Assembly (NCBI RefSeq): GCF_029714325.1
Contig: NZ_CP121666.1
Location: 6,541,001-6,605,000 of the forward strand
Origin: Bradyrhizobium sp. CB1717
Lineage (GTDB): Bacteria > Pseudomonadota > Alphaproteobacteria > Rhizobiales > Xanthobacteraceae
Direction of reading: 5' to 3'
Length of the DNA: 64,000 nucleotides
The notes under the pieces were generated by a model. It searched no databases, was not told the DNA's origin, and saw only the letters and a program-made list of their open reading frames with translations. This document shows positions 1-9,031 of this stretch, in pieces. The translations under genes and the position numbers were made by a program. Each line of letters starts with the position of its first letter. The first letter of the stretch is position 1.

Positions 1-937
1 TCCACTCGGCTTCGCTGCCGGGGAGCCCGAGCCGCAGCCATGTCGGCTCTTTCGCGAACACGCGCGACCAGATCTGGCCGCGCGCCAGCTTGTCCTGTGC
101 GGCCAGTGCGTCAGGCGTCTCGTAGAGACGAAACAGCGGCGTGCCGCCGATGAGCGTCCAGTTCTGCGACTGCATCATCGCGTCGAGCCGTATGCTGTCG
201 CGCACAAGACGCGCTGAGGTGGTCTCAGTCCAGGCATCGTCCCGCAAGGCGCGGCAGCCGATCGCAATCGCCGCGCCAGAAACCGGCCACGGACCTGACG
301 CCGCCGCGAGCTTGCCGACGTCGGCTCCATTGCCGATCGCGAACCCAAGCCGCAGGCCGGCCAACCCGTAAAACTTTCCGAACGAGCGCAGGATCAGCAG
401 TCCCGGCTGATCCGCGTCCGGTGCCAGCGACAGATGCGGAACGGCATCGGCAAAACTCTCGTCAACCACGAGACGGCCGACGCGCGGCAGCAGTGCAAGC
501 AAATCATTGGGCGCGTGGCTTCGGCCATCGGGGTTGTTGGGATTGACGATGATGGCGAGGTCCGCGCCTGCCAATGCCTGAAGGTCTCTGACCTCCTGGA
601 CATCCCAGCCCGTAGCCGAGAGGACTCCGGCGTATTCATTGTAGGTCGGCGCGAGGATGCGGGCGCGGCCGCATGGCGCGAGTTGCGGCAATAGTTGAAT
701 GGCGGCTTGCGCGCCACCCATCGCAACGAGCGCCGCACTCGTGCGGTAGGCGTGCCGCGCGGCCTGATCCAACGCATCGATCTCGGCACGCGACGGCAGC
801 GCAGTCCACGCGCGCGCGCTCACCTCGCCTACCGGATAAGGCACCCGGTTGATCCCCGTCGACAGGTCGATCCAGTCCTCGGTTCGGCCGCCGAACCGCT
901 GCTGGGCCAGATCGAGATTTCCACCGTGCTCGCGCAT
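1..937 (-). CDS. cobC: Threonine-phosphate decarboxylase CobC, 3' end cut by window edge
   Basis: PLP-dependent class I/II aminotransferase-fold enzyme that would supply the (R)-1-amino-2-propanol phosphate arm of cobalamin. Reading minus from the ATG at 937, the frame stays open to base 1, so about 312 codons are present and only a short C-terminus is missing. Family marks seen: an N-terminal MREHGGNLDLAQ, a VNPNNPDGR loop, a VVDESFAD strand, and the PLP-lysine motif RSFGKFYGLAGLRLGF. It lies 11 bp after cobD, which it follows in the same direction, so the two are probably co-transcribed. A histidinol-phosphate aminotransferase is the main alternative but is unlikely beside cobD. Confidence 0.9.
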   Translation of the reverse strand, partial: MREHGGNLDLAQQRFGGRTEDWIDLSTGINRVPYPVGEVSARAWTALPSRAEIDALDQAARHAYRTSAALVAMGGAQAAIQLLPQLAPCGRARILAPTYNEYAGVLSATGWDVQEVRDLQALAGADLAIIVNPNNPDGRSHAPNDLLALLPRVGRLVVDESFADAVPHLSLAPDADQPGLLILRSFGKFYGLAGLRLGFAIGNGADVGKLAAASGPWPVSGAAIAIGCRALRDDAWTETTSARLVRDSIRLDAMMQSQNWTLIGGTPLFRLYETPDALAAQDKLARGQIWSRVFAKEPTWLRLGLPGSEAEW

Positions 938-948
938 GCTCCGTTCTT

Positions 949-1890
949 TCACGCGAAGGCCAGGATCGCAAGCAGGCCTGCGAGCAGCAGCATGGCACGG
1001 CGGTAGACGTTCAGCCCCTCGCCGATGTCGGCGGGACGCGGATCGCGCGCGCCTTCGTTGAGCCAGGGCTCCTTTGTGACGCTGCCATGATAGATGCGGG
1101 GGCCACTGAGCCGCACACCAAGCGCGCCCGCCATCGCCGCTTCCGGCCAGCCGGCGTTGGGCGAGCGATGGCGACGCGCATCGCGCGTCATGCACGACAA
1201 CGCTTCGGATCGCCGTGGTGCCAACAGCACGAACAGAAATCCGGTCAGACGCGCCGGAATGAAATTTGCGACATCGTCGATGCGCGCGGCGGCCCAGCCG
1301 AAGGCCTCGTGCCGCTCGCTGCGATGGCCGATCATGGAATCCAGCGTATTGATGGCCTTGTAGCCGAGGATGCCGGGCAGGCCGAACAGCGCGCCCCAGA
1401 ACACCGGCGCGACGATGCCGTCGGAGGCGTTCTCGGCGAGGCTCTCGATTGCCGCGCGCGCGATGCCGGCTTCATCGAGCGCCGCGGGATCGCGGCCGAC
1501 GATGCGCGACACGGCCTCGCGTGCAGCGGCGATGTCGCCGGCCTGCAAGGGCCTCGCGACGGCGGCAACGTGATCATGGAGCGAGCGCAGCGCGACCAGC
1601 GGCCAGGCGAGCACGCCCACCAGCACGATCTGCGCCCATCCCCAAGGGAGCAGCGACTGAAGGCCCCAGCCGATCGCAACGGACAATGCGATCACCGCGA
1701 GTGCTCCAACGACGCCCGCAGTGCGGCGGACCCCCGGCGCATCGGAGGAGCGATTCCAGCCGGTATCGATCGCGCCGATCAGCCGGCCCAGCCAGGTCAC
1801 GGGATGACCGATCCGCGCGAACAGCCACAACGGCCAGCCCAAAAGGACATCCACTGCCATCGCCACCACCATCGCGCCCGCAAAGCCCAA
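949..1890 (-). CDS. cobD: Adenosylcobinamide-phosphate synthase CobD/CbiB
   Basis: Integral membrane enzyme that joins adenosylcobyric acid to aminopropanol phosphate. The 313-residue length fits the family. The N-terminus has the characteristic D-x-LLGWP and the GHPVTWLGRLIGAID block (about residues 14-42), followed by hydrophobic segments, a conserved SLAENASDG motif near the middle and the HRSERHEAFGWAAARIDD loop. It is the first gene of the minus-strand cobD-cobC pair and is divergent from cobU across 121 bp. The start at 1890 has the conserved family N-terminus directly after it. Confidence 0.92.
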   Translation of the reverse strand: MGFAGAMVVAMAVDVLLGWPLWLFARIGHPVTWLGRLIGAIDTGWNRSSDAPGVRRTAGVVGALAVIALSVAIGWGLQSLLPWGWAQIVLVGVLAWPLVALRSLHDHVAAVARPLQAGDIAAAREAVSRIVGRDPAALDEAGIARAAIESLAENASDGIVAPVFWGALFGLPGILGYKAINTLDSMIGHRSERHEAFGWAAARIDDVANFIPARLTGFLFVLLAPRRSEALSCMTRDARRHRSPNAGWPEAAMAGALGVRLSGPRIYHGSVTKEPWLNEGARDPRPADIGEGLNVYRRAMLLLAGLLAILAFA

Positions 1891-2011
1891 ACCCGCCTCC
1901 TGTCCCGCCCCTGTTGCGCAAAGCGGCGGCCGAGCGCAAGCCCCCGGCGGCCTGATTTCGGCTTTGTCTTTGGCCGCGTTTGGTGATTAGTGCTGCCGAC
2001 AGGAGACCTTC

Positions 2012-2515
2012 ATGGCCGTCATTCTGATCACCGGCGGAGCGCGATCGGGCAAAAGCACGCGGGCGGAAGCGCGTGCGCGCGCATTTTCGGGCCAGCCTGT
2101 CTATCTCGCGACGGCCGAGGCGCTCGATGGCGAAATGGAAGCGCGCATCGCGAAGCACCGCGCGCGCCGCGGAACCGACTGGATCGAGCGCGAGGTGCCG
2201 CTGGATCTCGTGCCCGCTCTGCTCGCAAGCGATGGCGGCGGCGCAAGGCTCGTGGACTGCCTGACGCTGTGGCTCTCCAACCTGATGCATGCGGAGCGCG
2301 ACTGGGAGCACGAGGTGAGCGAGCTCGCGGAGGCCCTGCCTCGCCTGAAGAGCCCCGTTGTCCTCGTGACCAATGAAGTCGGCCTCGGCATCGTCCCCGA
2401 CAACGCTTTGGCGCGCAGCTTCCGCGACGCCGCCGGGATCATGAACCAGATCATCGCTAGCGTCGCCGATGAGGTCGAGTTCGTCGTCGCCGGCCTGCCG
2501 ATGAAGCTGAAATGA
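2012..2515 (+). CDS. cobU: Bifunctional adenosylcobinamide kinase / guanylyltransferase CobU (CobP)
   Basis: Phosphorylates adenosylcobinamide and then transfers GMP to it, activating it for the nucleotide loop. The 167 residues carry the P-loop GGARSGKST (about residues 8-16), the DCLTLWLSNL motif and the VTNEVGLGIVP motif, all typical of CobU/CobP. A CAGGAGA-like ribosome site precedes the ATG. The stop overlaps the start of cobS (ATGATG/TGA), showing translational coupling. It is the first gene of the plus-strand arm of the cobalamin divergon. Confidence 0.93.
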   Translation: MAVILITGGARSGKSTRAEARARAFSGQPVYLATAEALDGEMEARIAKHRARRGTDWIEREVPLDLVPALLASDGGGARLVDCLTLWLSNLMHAERDWEHEVSELAEALPRLKSPVVLVTNEVGLGIVPDNALARSFRDAAGIMNQIIASVADEVEFVVAGLPMKLK

Positions 2516-3294
2516 TGGTGCACGCCGAACTTTTCAAAGACGTCATTGCCGATCTCAGGATGGCGGCATCGTTCGTCACGATCCTGCCCGTGGCATCGTC
2601 GAAGCCCGCAACCGACGGTGCCCTCGCGCGCGCGACCTGGGCGCTCCCCGTGGCCGGACTGCTGGTCGGCCTTGCCGGCGCCATGGTCTACAAGATCGCC
2701 ATTCGGTTCGGGCTGACACCCAACCTTGCCGCCCTGCTCGCACTGGCCACGACCGCCCTCATCACCGGCGCGCTGCACGAGGACGGGCTCGCCGACACAG
2801 CCGACGGGCTCGGCGGCGGCCGCACGCGCGAGCGCAAGCTGGAGATCATGCGCGATAGCCGGATCGGCAGTTACGGCGTCTGCGCACTGATCCTGTCGTT
2901 CGGCCTGCGCTGGAGCGCGCTCGCGGCGATCGCCAGTCCCTCGGCGGTCGCGATGGCGCTGTGCGCTGCGCATGCTGCGGCACGCGCGGGCGTACCGGCC
3001 TTCATGTCGCTGGTCCCGCCGGCGCGGCCTGACGGCCTCTCGGCCAGCGCCGGAGCGCCGCCGGGCCGCAGCGTCGCCATCGCCTTCGCGGTTGGAACGC
3101 TCGTGCTCGCCCTGGCGTTGGGGCCGGGCAAGGCGCTGGTCGGCCTGATCCTGCTCTCGCTCGCCGGGCTGCTGCTGGCGCGGCTCGCCATCCGCCAGAT
3201 CGGCGGGCAGACTGGCGACATTCTCGGCGCCTTCGAGCAGACGGGCGAGATCCTGATCCTGCTGGTCGCCGCGGCCTTCCAGACGGGACGCTGA
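2512..3294 (+). CDS. cobS: Adenosylcobinamide-GDP ribazoletransferase CobS (CobV)
   Basis: Membrane enzyme that attaches alpha-ribazole to adenosylcobinamide-GDP, the step that completes the cobalamin nucleotide loop. The 260-residue protein has the metal-binding signature HEDGLADTADGLGGG (about residues 90-105) followed by the RMKIMRDS-like block, here ERKLEIMRDSRIGSYG, and several membrane segments. It overlaps the end of cobU by 4 bases and ends 4 bases before bluB, so the three genes form one transcription unit. The first of two adjacent ATG codons is used here; the second would shorten the protein by one residue. Confidence 0.92.
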   Translation: MMVHAELFKDVIADLRMAASFVTILPVASSKPATDGALARATWALPVAGLLVGLAGAMVYKIAIRFGLTPNLAALLALATTALITGALHEDGLADTADGLGGGRTRERKLEIMRDSRIGSYGVCALILSFGLRWSALAAIASPSAVAMALCAAHAAARAGVPAFMSLVPPARPDGLSASAGAPPGRSVAIAFAVGTLVLALALGPGKALVGLILLSLAGLLLARLAIRQIGGQTGDILGAFEQTGEILILLVAAAFQTGR

Positions 3295-3298
3295 TCTC

Positions 3299-3931
3299 AT
3301 GGTCGAGTTCGACGACACCTTCCGCCGGCACCTGCACGAACTGTTCGTATGGCGCCGCGACGTGCGCCGCTTTCGCAGCGATCCGCTGCCGGACCGCGCC
3401 GTCGATCGCCTGATCGAGACGGCGTGTCTTTCCCCGTCGGTCGGCCTCAGCCAGCCCTGGCGCTTCGTCATCGTCGATGATGCCGCACGGCGCCGCGCCG
3501 TGATCGACGATTTCAAGGCGTGCAATGCGGATGCACTCAATTGTTATTCCGGAGAGCGCGCGGCGCGCTATGCCACGCTAAAACTGTCGGGCCTCGAACA
3601 GGCGCCGGGCCACCTCGCCGTGTTCGCGGACAAGGCCACCGACGTCGGCCACGGCCTTGGCCGCGCCACCATGCCGGAAACCACGGAATATTCCGTGGTC
3701 GCGGCGATCACCGCGATGTGGCTCGCCGCGCGCGCGGAAGGCATTGGCCTTGGCTGGGTGTCGATCCTGAATCCCGATCGCATCCACGCCATTCTCGACG
3801 TGCCTGACACCTGGAAATTCATCGCCTATCTCTGCATCGGCTATCCGGAGGTCGAATGCGACCAGCCCGAGCTGGAGCAGGCGAAATGGGAGCACCGGCG
3901 CGGCGCGGAAGAATTCACGCTGCGGCGGTAA
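3299..3931 (+). CDS. bluB: 5,6-dimethylbenzimidazole synthase BluB
   Basis: Flavin-destroying nitroreductase-fold enzyme that makes the lower ligand of B12 from FMNH2 and oxygen. The 210 residues show the BluB start motif FVWRRDVRRF, the SVGLSQPWRFV segment that distinguishes BluB from ordinary nitroreductases, and the later GLGWVSIL and CIGYP motifs. It follows cobS by 4 bases. Having bluB directly with cobU and cobS implies the strain makes its own dimethylbenzimidazole and attaches it with neighbouring enzymes. Confidence 0.92.
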   Translation: MVEFDDTFRRHLHELFVWRRDVRRFRSDPLPDRAVDRLIETACLSPSVGLSQPWRFVIVDDAARRRAVIDDFKACNADALNCYSGERAARYATLKLSGLEQAPGHLAVFADKATDVGHGLGRATMPETTEYSVVAAITAMWLAARAEGIGLGWVSILNPDRIHAILDVPDTWKFIAYLCIGYPEVECDQPELEQAKWEHRRGAEEFTLRR

Positions 3932-3947
3932 GACCGCACTCTCCTCC

Positions 3948-4038
3948 GTCATTGCGAGCGCAGCGAAGCAATCCAGAGTCTTTCCGCGGAGGGATTCTGG
4001 ATTGCTTCGTCGCAAGGGCTCCTCGCAATGACGGCGGA
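3948..4038. repeat. Palindromic intergenic element, copy A (GTCATTGCGAGCG type)
   Basis: A left arm CGTCATTGCGAGCGCAGCG with GAAGCAATCCAG is followed after a short spacer (TCTTTCCGCGGAGGG) by the complementary TCTGGATTGCTTCG and TCGCAATGACGG, giving a long imperfect hairpin of about 90 bases. A second copy with the same arms lies at 31873-31966. Such elements are common between genes in Bradyrhizobium and Rhodopseudomonas. The stretch from 4040 to the next gene start at 4248 shows no further gene; it must hold the promoter of the binding-protein operon. Confidence 0.85.
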
Positions 4039-4247
4039 GAGAAGCACTCGCCGGACGCCAAATAGGGGGATGACCTCGCACGGTGGTCGGGCCGCCGATC
4101 GAAACAGCGACTCTTCGGCGCGTAGGAATACGGTATCGGGCTGCGCATGGCTGCGAATGAACATTCACAAGCGCATTTTTCATCAATTGTGGTCGCTAGC
4201 CTTTCGCGATATGCACAGCGTCAGGGACAACTTTTGCGAAACATTGC

Positions 4248-5291
4248 ATGATTGAGCGGTCCGCTCCTGCCCGCGCTGTGCCGGCGGTCGCTCGCCGCGA
4301 TTTCATTCGCCTGGCGGGTGCAACTGCTGCGGGTTTCTTTGCGCTCGGCGCAACGCCGGATCGCATGCGGATCGTCGCCACGCTGACGGCATTGTCGCTC
4401 GACGACGAACTGACCAGAAGGAGCATGACCGAAGCTGCGACCACGCGGCTTGGCGGGCTCATCGCGGGCCTGAGGCAACGAGGCTGGGTCGAAGGGGTCA
4501 ATTTCCGCTTCGAGATCCGGTCGAGCTTCGGCGGACCGGACAAGATGAAGACCGCCGTGCAGGAGCTCATCGATCTCAAGCCGGATGTCATCCTGACCGG
4601 CTCGACGGTTGAAACCGCGGCCGTGCTGGCGGCCACCAAGACGATCCCGATCGTTTTCGCGACCTCCAACGACCCCGTCGGCAACGGCTTCGTCGAGAGC
4701 CTCGCGCACCCCGGCGGCAACGTCACGGGCTTCACCAGCAGCACCGCCGAGATGGGCGGCAAATGGCTTCAACTCATCAAGGAGGCCGTGCCGGACATCG
4801 CGCGTGTCGGCGTCCTGTTCAATCCAGCGAGCACGCCTCGCGCCGGACGCTTCTTTCTCGACTCCCTCGAGCAGGAGGCCGTGACATCAGGTGTTGACGT
4901 CGTCCTCGCACCCATCGGCAAGGCAGCGGATATCGACGGGGCGATCAGCCGCTTTTCCGAGCCGCCCAAGGCTGCGATGATCTCGCTCGTCGACAGCTTC
5001 CTGGTGGTGAACCGCCAGGCGATCGTCGCGGCAACGGCGAAATATCGCGTTCCAATGATCTATCCGTTTCACTACTTCATGGATGCGGGCGGGCTCATGA
5101 GCTACGGGCCGACGCTGGAGGTGCGCTCGGCCGACTATGTCGACCTGATCCTGCGCGGCACCAAGGCCGGCGATCTTCCGGTGCAATCGCCACGCAAATA
5201 CGAGCTTTTGATCAACCGCACCGTCGCGCGATCGCTCGGACTGACGATCCCGTTCACGCTGCTCGCGCGCGCCGATGAGATCCGCGAGTGA
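4248..5291 (+). CDS. Tat-exported ABC-type substrate-binding protein (ABC_sub_bind family)
   Basis: Periplasmic binding protein of the PF04392-like family, 347 residues. It begins with a twin-arginine leader (RRDFIRLAG at about residues 17-25). The fold marks are the LRQRGWVEGVNFRFEIRSS strand, the PDVILTGSTVETAAVLAATK segment and the SNDPVGNGFVESLAHPGGNVTG motif. No permease or ATPase gene is nearby. Its stop overlaps the GTG start of the hybrid histidine kinase by 4 bases, so the likely role is to present a ligand to that sensor instead of, or as well as, transport. The ligand cannot be read from sequence. Confidence 0.85.
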   Translation: MIERSAPARAVPAVARRDFIRLAGATAAGFFALGATPDRMRIVATLTALSLDDELTRRSMTEAATTRLGGLIAGLRQRGWVEGVNFRFEIRSSFGGPDKMKTAVQELIDLKPDVILTGSTVETAAVLAATKTIPIVFATSNDPVGNGFVESLAHPGGNVTGFTSSTAEMGGKWLQLIKEAVPDIARVGVLFNPASTPRAGRFFLDSLEQEAVTSGVDVVLAPIGKAADIDGAISRFSEPPKAAMISLVDSFLVVNRQAIVAATAKYRVPMIYPFHYFMDAGGLMSYGPTLEVRSADYVDLILRGTKAGDLPVQSPRKYELLINRTVARSLGLTIPFTLLARADEIRE

Positions 5292-7993
5292 ACGAGCAAG
5301 TCGACCAGGGACATTTGCGAACGCCTCCCGGCCGGCTGTTCCGGAAATATCTCTACTCGATCGTCGCCCTCGCCTTTGCCGCGCTCGCCATCAGCACCGG
5401 TTTCGACGTCTGGTTCTCCTATCGCGAGCAGAAGCAGCTCCTCGCGGCGATCCAGCGCGAACAGGCGGCATCCGCGGCCATCCAGATCGGCCAGTTCGTC
5501 GGCCAGATCGAAAACCAGATCAGATGGCTCTCGCGCCTGCCTCCGGAGCTGTCGACCAACGAAGACGATCGCCTGAACGCCATCCGCCTGCTGCGCCTCT
5601 CGCCCGCGATCGCGGAAATTGCCGAGCTCGATGCGCAGGGCCGCGAGCAGGTGCGCGTGTCGCGCCGCGTCGCGGACAGGGTCGGCAGCAAGGCCGACCT
5701 CTCCACCTCGCCCGCCTTCCGCGGCGCCAATCAAAGCCGCGCCTATTACGGACCCGTGTACTTCTTCGGCGACACCGAGCCGTTCATGACGCTCGCCACT
5801 CGCGGGACCGGCCGCCAGCCCAATGTGGTCGTCGCCGAAGTCAATCTGCGCTTCATCTGGGACCTCGTCGCCGGGATCAGGGTCGGCAACACCGGCAAGG
5901 CCTATGTGGTCGACCGCACGGGGGTCTTGATCGCGCACCCGGATTTATGGCCGGCACTACGCCGCAGCGATCTCTCGGGACACGCGGACGTGCGCGCCGC
6001 GCTCGACGGTGTGGGCTCGCCCTCCAGCGGCCTGGTCAAGGAGAATCTGTCGGGCCAACGCGTGCTCTCGACTTACGCAACGGTGCCCTCGCTCGGCTGG
6101 CTGGTGTTTGTCGAGCTTCCGCTCAGCGAGGCCTATGCCCCGATCTATGCGTCGATCGGACGTTCCACGTTTCTTCTGATCGCCCTGCTTGCCATTGCGG
6201 TGCTGGTGTCCCTTTGGCTCAGCCGGCGCATGACTGTGCCGATCCAGATCCTGACGCAGGGCGCGCGGCGGATCGGAAGCGGCGATCTCGGCCTGCGGTT
6301 CGCGATCAGGACCGGCGACGAGCTGGAGGCGCTCGGTGACCAGTTCAACCGGATGGCCGCTCACTTGCGCGACTCCTACGCAACGCTCGAGGGCAAGGTG
6401 ATCGAGCGGACCTCCGAGCTCGAGAAGGCGCGCGATCAGGCCCTGGCCGAGCACGACGCAGCCGAGCGCGCGCGCAGCATTGCGGTGCAGGCCAACGAGA
6501 CCAAGTCGCGCTTCCTTGCCGTCGTCAGCCACGAGCTGCGCACGCCGCTGAACGGCGTCATGGGCGTGCTGCAACTGCTCGACGACGGCAACCTTAGCGA
6601 AGTGCAGCGGCGCCACCTCGCCACCGCCGCCGCATCGGGCGAAACACTGATCGCACTGGTCGATGCGATCCTGGAGTATGCGCGCCTCGAGGCCAGCACC
6701 GAGGCGCTGGAGACGCGCGACTTCCGCCTCGACCAGCTGATCGAGGCCGCCGCCGACCTGATGCGCCCGCAGGCCTTCGACAAGGGACTGACCTTCGATC
6801 TCGCCAGCGATGCGACGGTCAACATCTCCGTGCACGGCGATCCTGTCAGGCTCAACCGCATCCTGCTCAACCTGATCGGCAACGCGATCAAGTTCACCCC
6901 GCGCGGTGGGATCGCTTTGACGGCGGCCGCCGAACAGCTCGACAAACATATCCTGCTGCACATCACCGTTCGCGATACCGGCATCGGCATCGCGCCCGAC
7001 ATGCATGAGCGGATTTTTGAGGACTTCGTCCAGGCCGACGACAGCATTGCGCGGCGGTTCGGCGGCACCGGCCTCGGACTTGCGATCGCGCGTCGCCTCG
7101 CGCGCCTGATGCGCGGCGAGCTGACGGTGGAGAGCACGCCGGGCACCGGCAGCACCTTCACGCTTGACGTGCCGCTCGGCCGCGCCGCGAGCGGCATCGC
7201 ACAAGGCACGCTTCCACCGCCATCGCGGCAACTCAGCGTGCTGCTGGTCGACGACGATCCCGTCAATTGCGAGGTCGGCGAAGCGATCCTGAACCGGCTC
7301 GGCCACCACCCCACGATCGCCAGGAACGGCGCATCTGCCATAGAGCTCGCCCGCAATCAGGCGTTCGACGTCATCCTGATGGATCTGCACATGCCCGACA
7401 TGGACGGCGTCGAGGCGGCGTCGCGGATCGGCAAGCTCGGCTTGCCGAAGAGACCGCGCATCATCGCCGTGACCGCCGACGTCTCCACCCTCGCCCGCGA
7501 ACGACTCGCCGGCGCCGGCATCGTCAAGGTCGTCAGCAAGCCGATCCTGATCAATGCGCTGCGTGAGGCGATCGAAGACACAAAGGACGAGCCGGCCGTC
7601 GCGCAACTCGCCGCGGGCGCATTGATCGACCGGCATTTCCTCGACGACCAGAAAGAGCTGCTGGGCCCGGCGCAAATCGCAAAGCTCCATCATCTGCTGC
7701 AGGAGACCAGCGACAGGCTGATTGAGGACATCACCAAAGCCGCCGCTGCCGGCGATCGGAAGCAACTCGCGCGCTCCACGCACCAGCTCGGCAGCGCCGC
7801 CGGCGCGCTCGGCCTCGTCCGCCTGTTTGAGCGCTGCCGCGAGGTCGAGCTGACGGCGCCCTCGATGTCCCCGCCGGAGTGCCAGAGCGCCGCGCGCGAT
7901 CTCGCCGCGCTCCAGCAGGCCTCGATCAGCGCGCTGGACGATCTGCTCGCGCCGGCCGGGCAGCGCGCGGAGTTCGGCGTTAACCATCGCTGA
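5288..7993 (+). CDS. Hybrid sensor histidine kinase with receiver and Hpt domains
   Basis: Large inner-membrane phosphorelay protein of 901 residues with a GTG start inside the preceding stop. Order seen: membrane segment near residues 20-40, a periplasmic Cache-like sensor region, a second membrane segment near 292-312, HAMP, a coiled coil, HisKA with SHELRTPLNG (phospho-acceptor His415), an HATPase domain with NLIGNAIKF, DTGIGI and GGTGLGLAI, a receiver with VLLVDDDP and acceptor Asp699 in LMDLHMPDMDG, and a C-terminal Hpt with His832 in STHQLGSAAG. No separate DNA-binding regulator lies next to it, so the final phosphate target is elsewhere. BarA/TorS-like architecture is the nearest known arrangement. 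Confidence 0.93.
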   Translation: MNEQVDQGHLRTPPGRLFRKYLYSIVALAFAALAISTGFDVWFSYREQKQLLAAIQREQAASAAIQIGQFVGQIENQIRWLSRLPPELSTNEDDRLNAIRLLRLSPAIAEIAELDAQGREQVRVSRRVADRVGSKADLSTSPAFRGANQSRAYYGPVYFFGDTEPFMTLATRGTGRQPNVVVAEVNLRFIWDLVAGIRVGNTGKAYVVDRTGVLIAHPDLWPALRRSDLSGHADVRAALDGVGSPSSGLVKENLSGQRVLSTYATVPSLGWLVFVELPLSEAYAPIYASIGRSTFLLIALLAIAVLVSLWLSRRMTVPIQILTQGARRIGSGDLGLRFAIRTGDELEALGDQFNRMAAHLRDSYATLEGKVIERTSELEKARDQALAEHDAAERARSIAVQANETKSRFLAVVSHELRTPLNGVMGVLQLLDDGNLSEVQRRHLATAAASGETLIALVDAILEYARLEASTEALETRDFRLDQLIEAAADLMRPQAFDKGLTFDLASDATVNISVHGDPVRLNRILLNLIGNAIKFTPRGGIALTAAAEQLDKHILLHITVRDTGIGIAPDMHERIFEDFVQADDSIARRFGGTGLGLAIARRLARLMRGELTVESTPGTGSTFTLDVPLGRAASGIAQGTLPPPSRQLSVLLVDDDPVNCEVGEAILNRLGHHPTIARNGASAIELARNQAFDVILMDLHMPDMDGVEAASRIGKLGLPKRPRIIAVTADVSTLARERLAGAGIVKVVSKPILINALREAIEDTKDEPAVAQLAAGALIDRHFLDDQKELLGPAQIAKLHHLLQETSDRLIEDITKAAAAGDRKQLARSTHQLGSAAGALGLVRLFERCREVELTAPSMSPPECQSAARDLAALQQASISALDDLLAPAGQRAEFGVNHR

Positions 7994-8077
7994 CGGTTCC
8001 AGTCTGCGCGACATCGCTTCGAAGTTTCTTAAATTTTGCTGGGTACCTCTTCCAGGCATGGTGACCTGGGGAAAGAT

Positions 8078-8941
8078 ATGAGTAAGCGGGCCAAACGTGG
8101 AAAGGCGGAGACGCTCGCACTGCCGATGGCCGCGAGAGTTGCAATTGGCGTCCTGGCCGTTGCCGGGTTGGGGTACGGTTTGCTGTTGCGCCCGGCGAGC
8201 GTCCAACCGGCACGGAAGCCATCCGCACCCCAAGCCCAGGCATCGTCAACTCCGGTTTACGTGGCACCTGTAACGCATGCATCCGCGCCGGCTCCGGCTC
8301 CGATTCCAACCCCGGCGCCTCTGGTCGAACCACCAAGAGCCGACGCTGACGTTCCCGGAGCATTGGTTCGGCAGGTGGTTGATTACGCCAGCCGCCAGAC
8401 GCCGGGCACCGTGATCATCGATACCAAGAACACGTTCCTTTATTTCGTCCTGAACGACACGCAAGCACTGCGCTACGGCATCGGTGTTGGCCGCGAAGGT
8501 TTCACATGGTCCGGCGAGCAGACTGTGGCCCGTAAGGCCGAATGGCCGGATTGGCATCCGCCTGCGGAGATGGTCTCGCGTCAGCCCTATCTGCCACGGT
8601 TTATGGCAGGCGGTCCCGGCAACCCGCTCGGCGCACGGGCGATGTATCTAGGCGAGACCGAATATAGAATTCACGGCACCAACAAGCCCGATACGATCGG
8701 GAAGCGGGTTTCGTCCGGCTGTATCCGGCTGACCAATGAGGATGTCGTGGACCTTTATGACCGGGTGAAAGTCGGAGCGAAAGTGATCGTGCTTCCGGCA
8801 ACCGCTGCCCGTCGACCATCCCAGGGAGCGCCGCCCGACGCCGCTCTCCGTTCGCCGGAGCCGGCATCGCCGTCGAACCGGCCCTCGGCAAATAACGCGC
8901 AGATGCCGTCATCTGGACCGAAAATCGCCGAGGTCCAGTAA
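8078..8941 (+). CDS. L,D-transpeptidase (YkuD domain), membrane anchored
   Basis: Cell-wall enzyme that would cross-link peptidoglycan or attach proteins to it. A basic start (MSKRAKRGK) and one membrane segment (about residues 20-38) are followed by a Pro/Ala-rich linker, then the YkuD domain with the catalytic signature HGTNKPDTIG and SSGCIRL, the cysteine being the nucleophile. The C-terminus is a low-complexity Pro/Ser tail. The ATG at 8078 is chosen because GGGGAAAG precedes it; an in-frame start at 8036 would add 14 poorly conserved residues. The enzyme stands alone downstream of the sensor kinase. Confidence 0.9.
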   Translation: MSKRAKRGKAETLALPMAARVAIGVLAVAGLGYGLLLRPASVQPARKPSAPQAQASSTPVYVAPVTHASAPAPAPIPTPAPLVEPPRADADVPGALVRQVVDYASRQTPGTVIIDTKNTFLYFVLNDTQALRYGIGVGREGFTWSGEQTVARKAEWPDWHPPAEMVSRQPYLPRFMAGGPGNPLGARAMYLGETEYRIHGTNKPDTIGKRVSSGCIRLTNEDVVDLYDRVKVGAKVIVLPATAARRPSQGAPPDAALRSPEPASPSNRPSANNAQMPSSGPKIAEVQ

Positions 8942-9031
8942 CTCGGTGCTCCGTCCTCGGTCTGCGACTGAGGACAAGGAGGCAATACAGGTCGTCGCTT
9001 TTGGCCGCTTGATGAGCCCGCGCCATCAGCC

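Noticed and set aside
1891..2011. Cobalamin riboswitch upstream of cobU
   Set aside because: I looked for the B12 box and the typical stem layout and did not see them.
5957..8233. 758-codon open frame antisense to the hybrid kinase and the L,D-transpeptidase start
   Set aside because: It is the shadow of a well-supported gene and crosses a gene boundary; composition is Arg/Ala-rich without domains.
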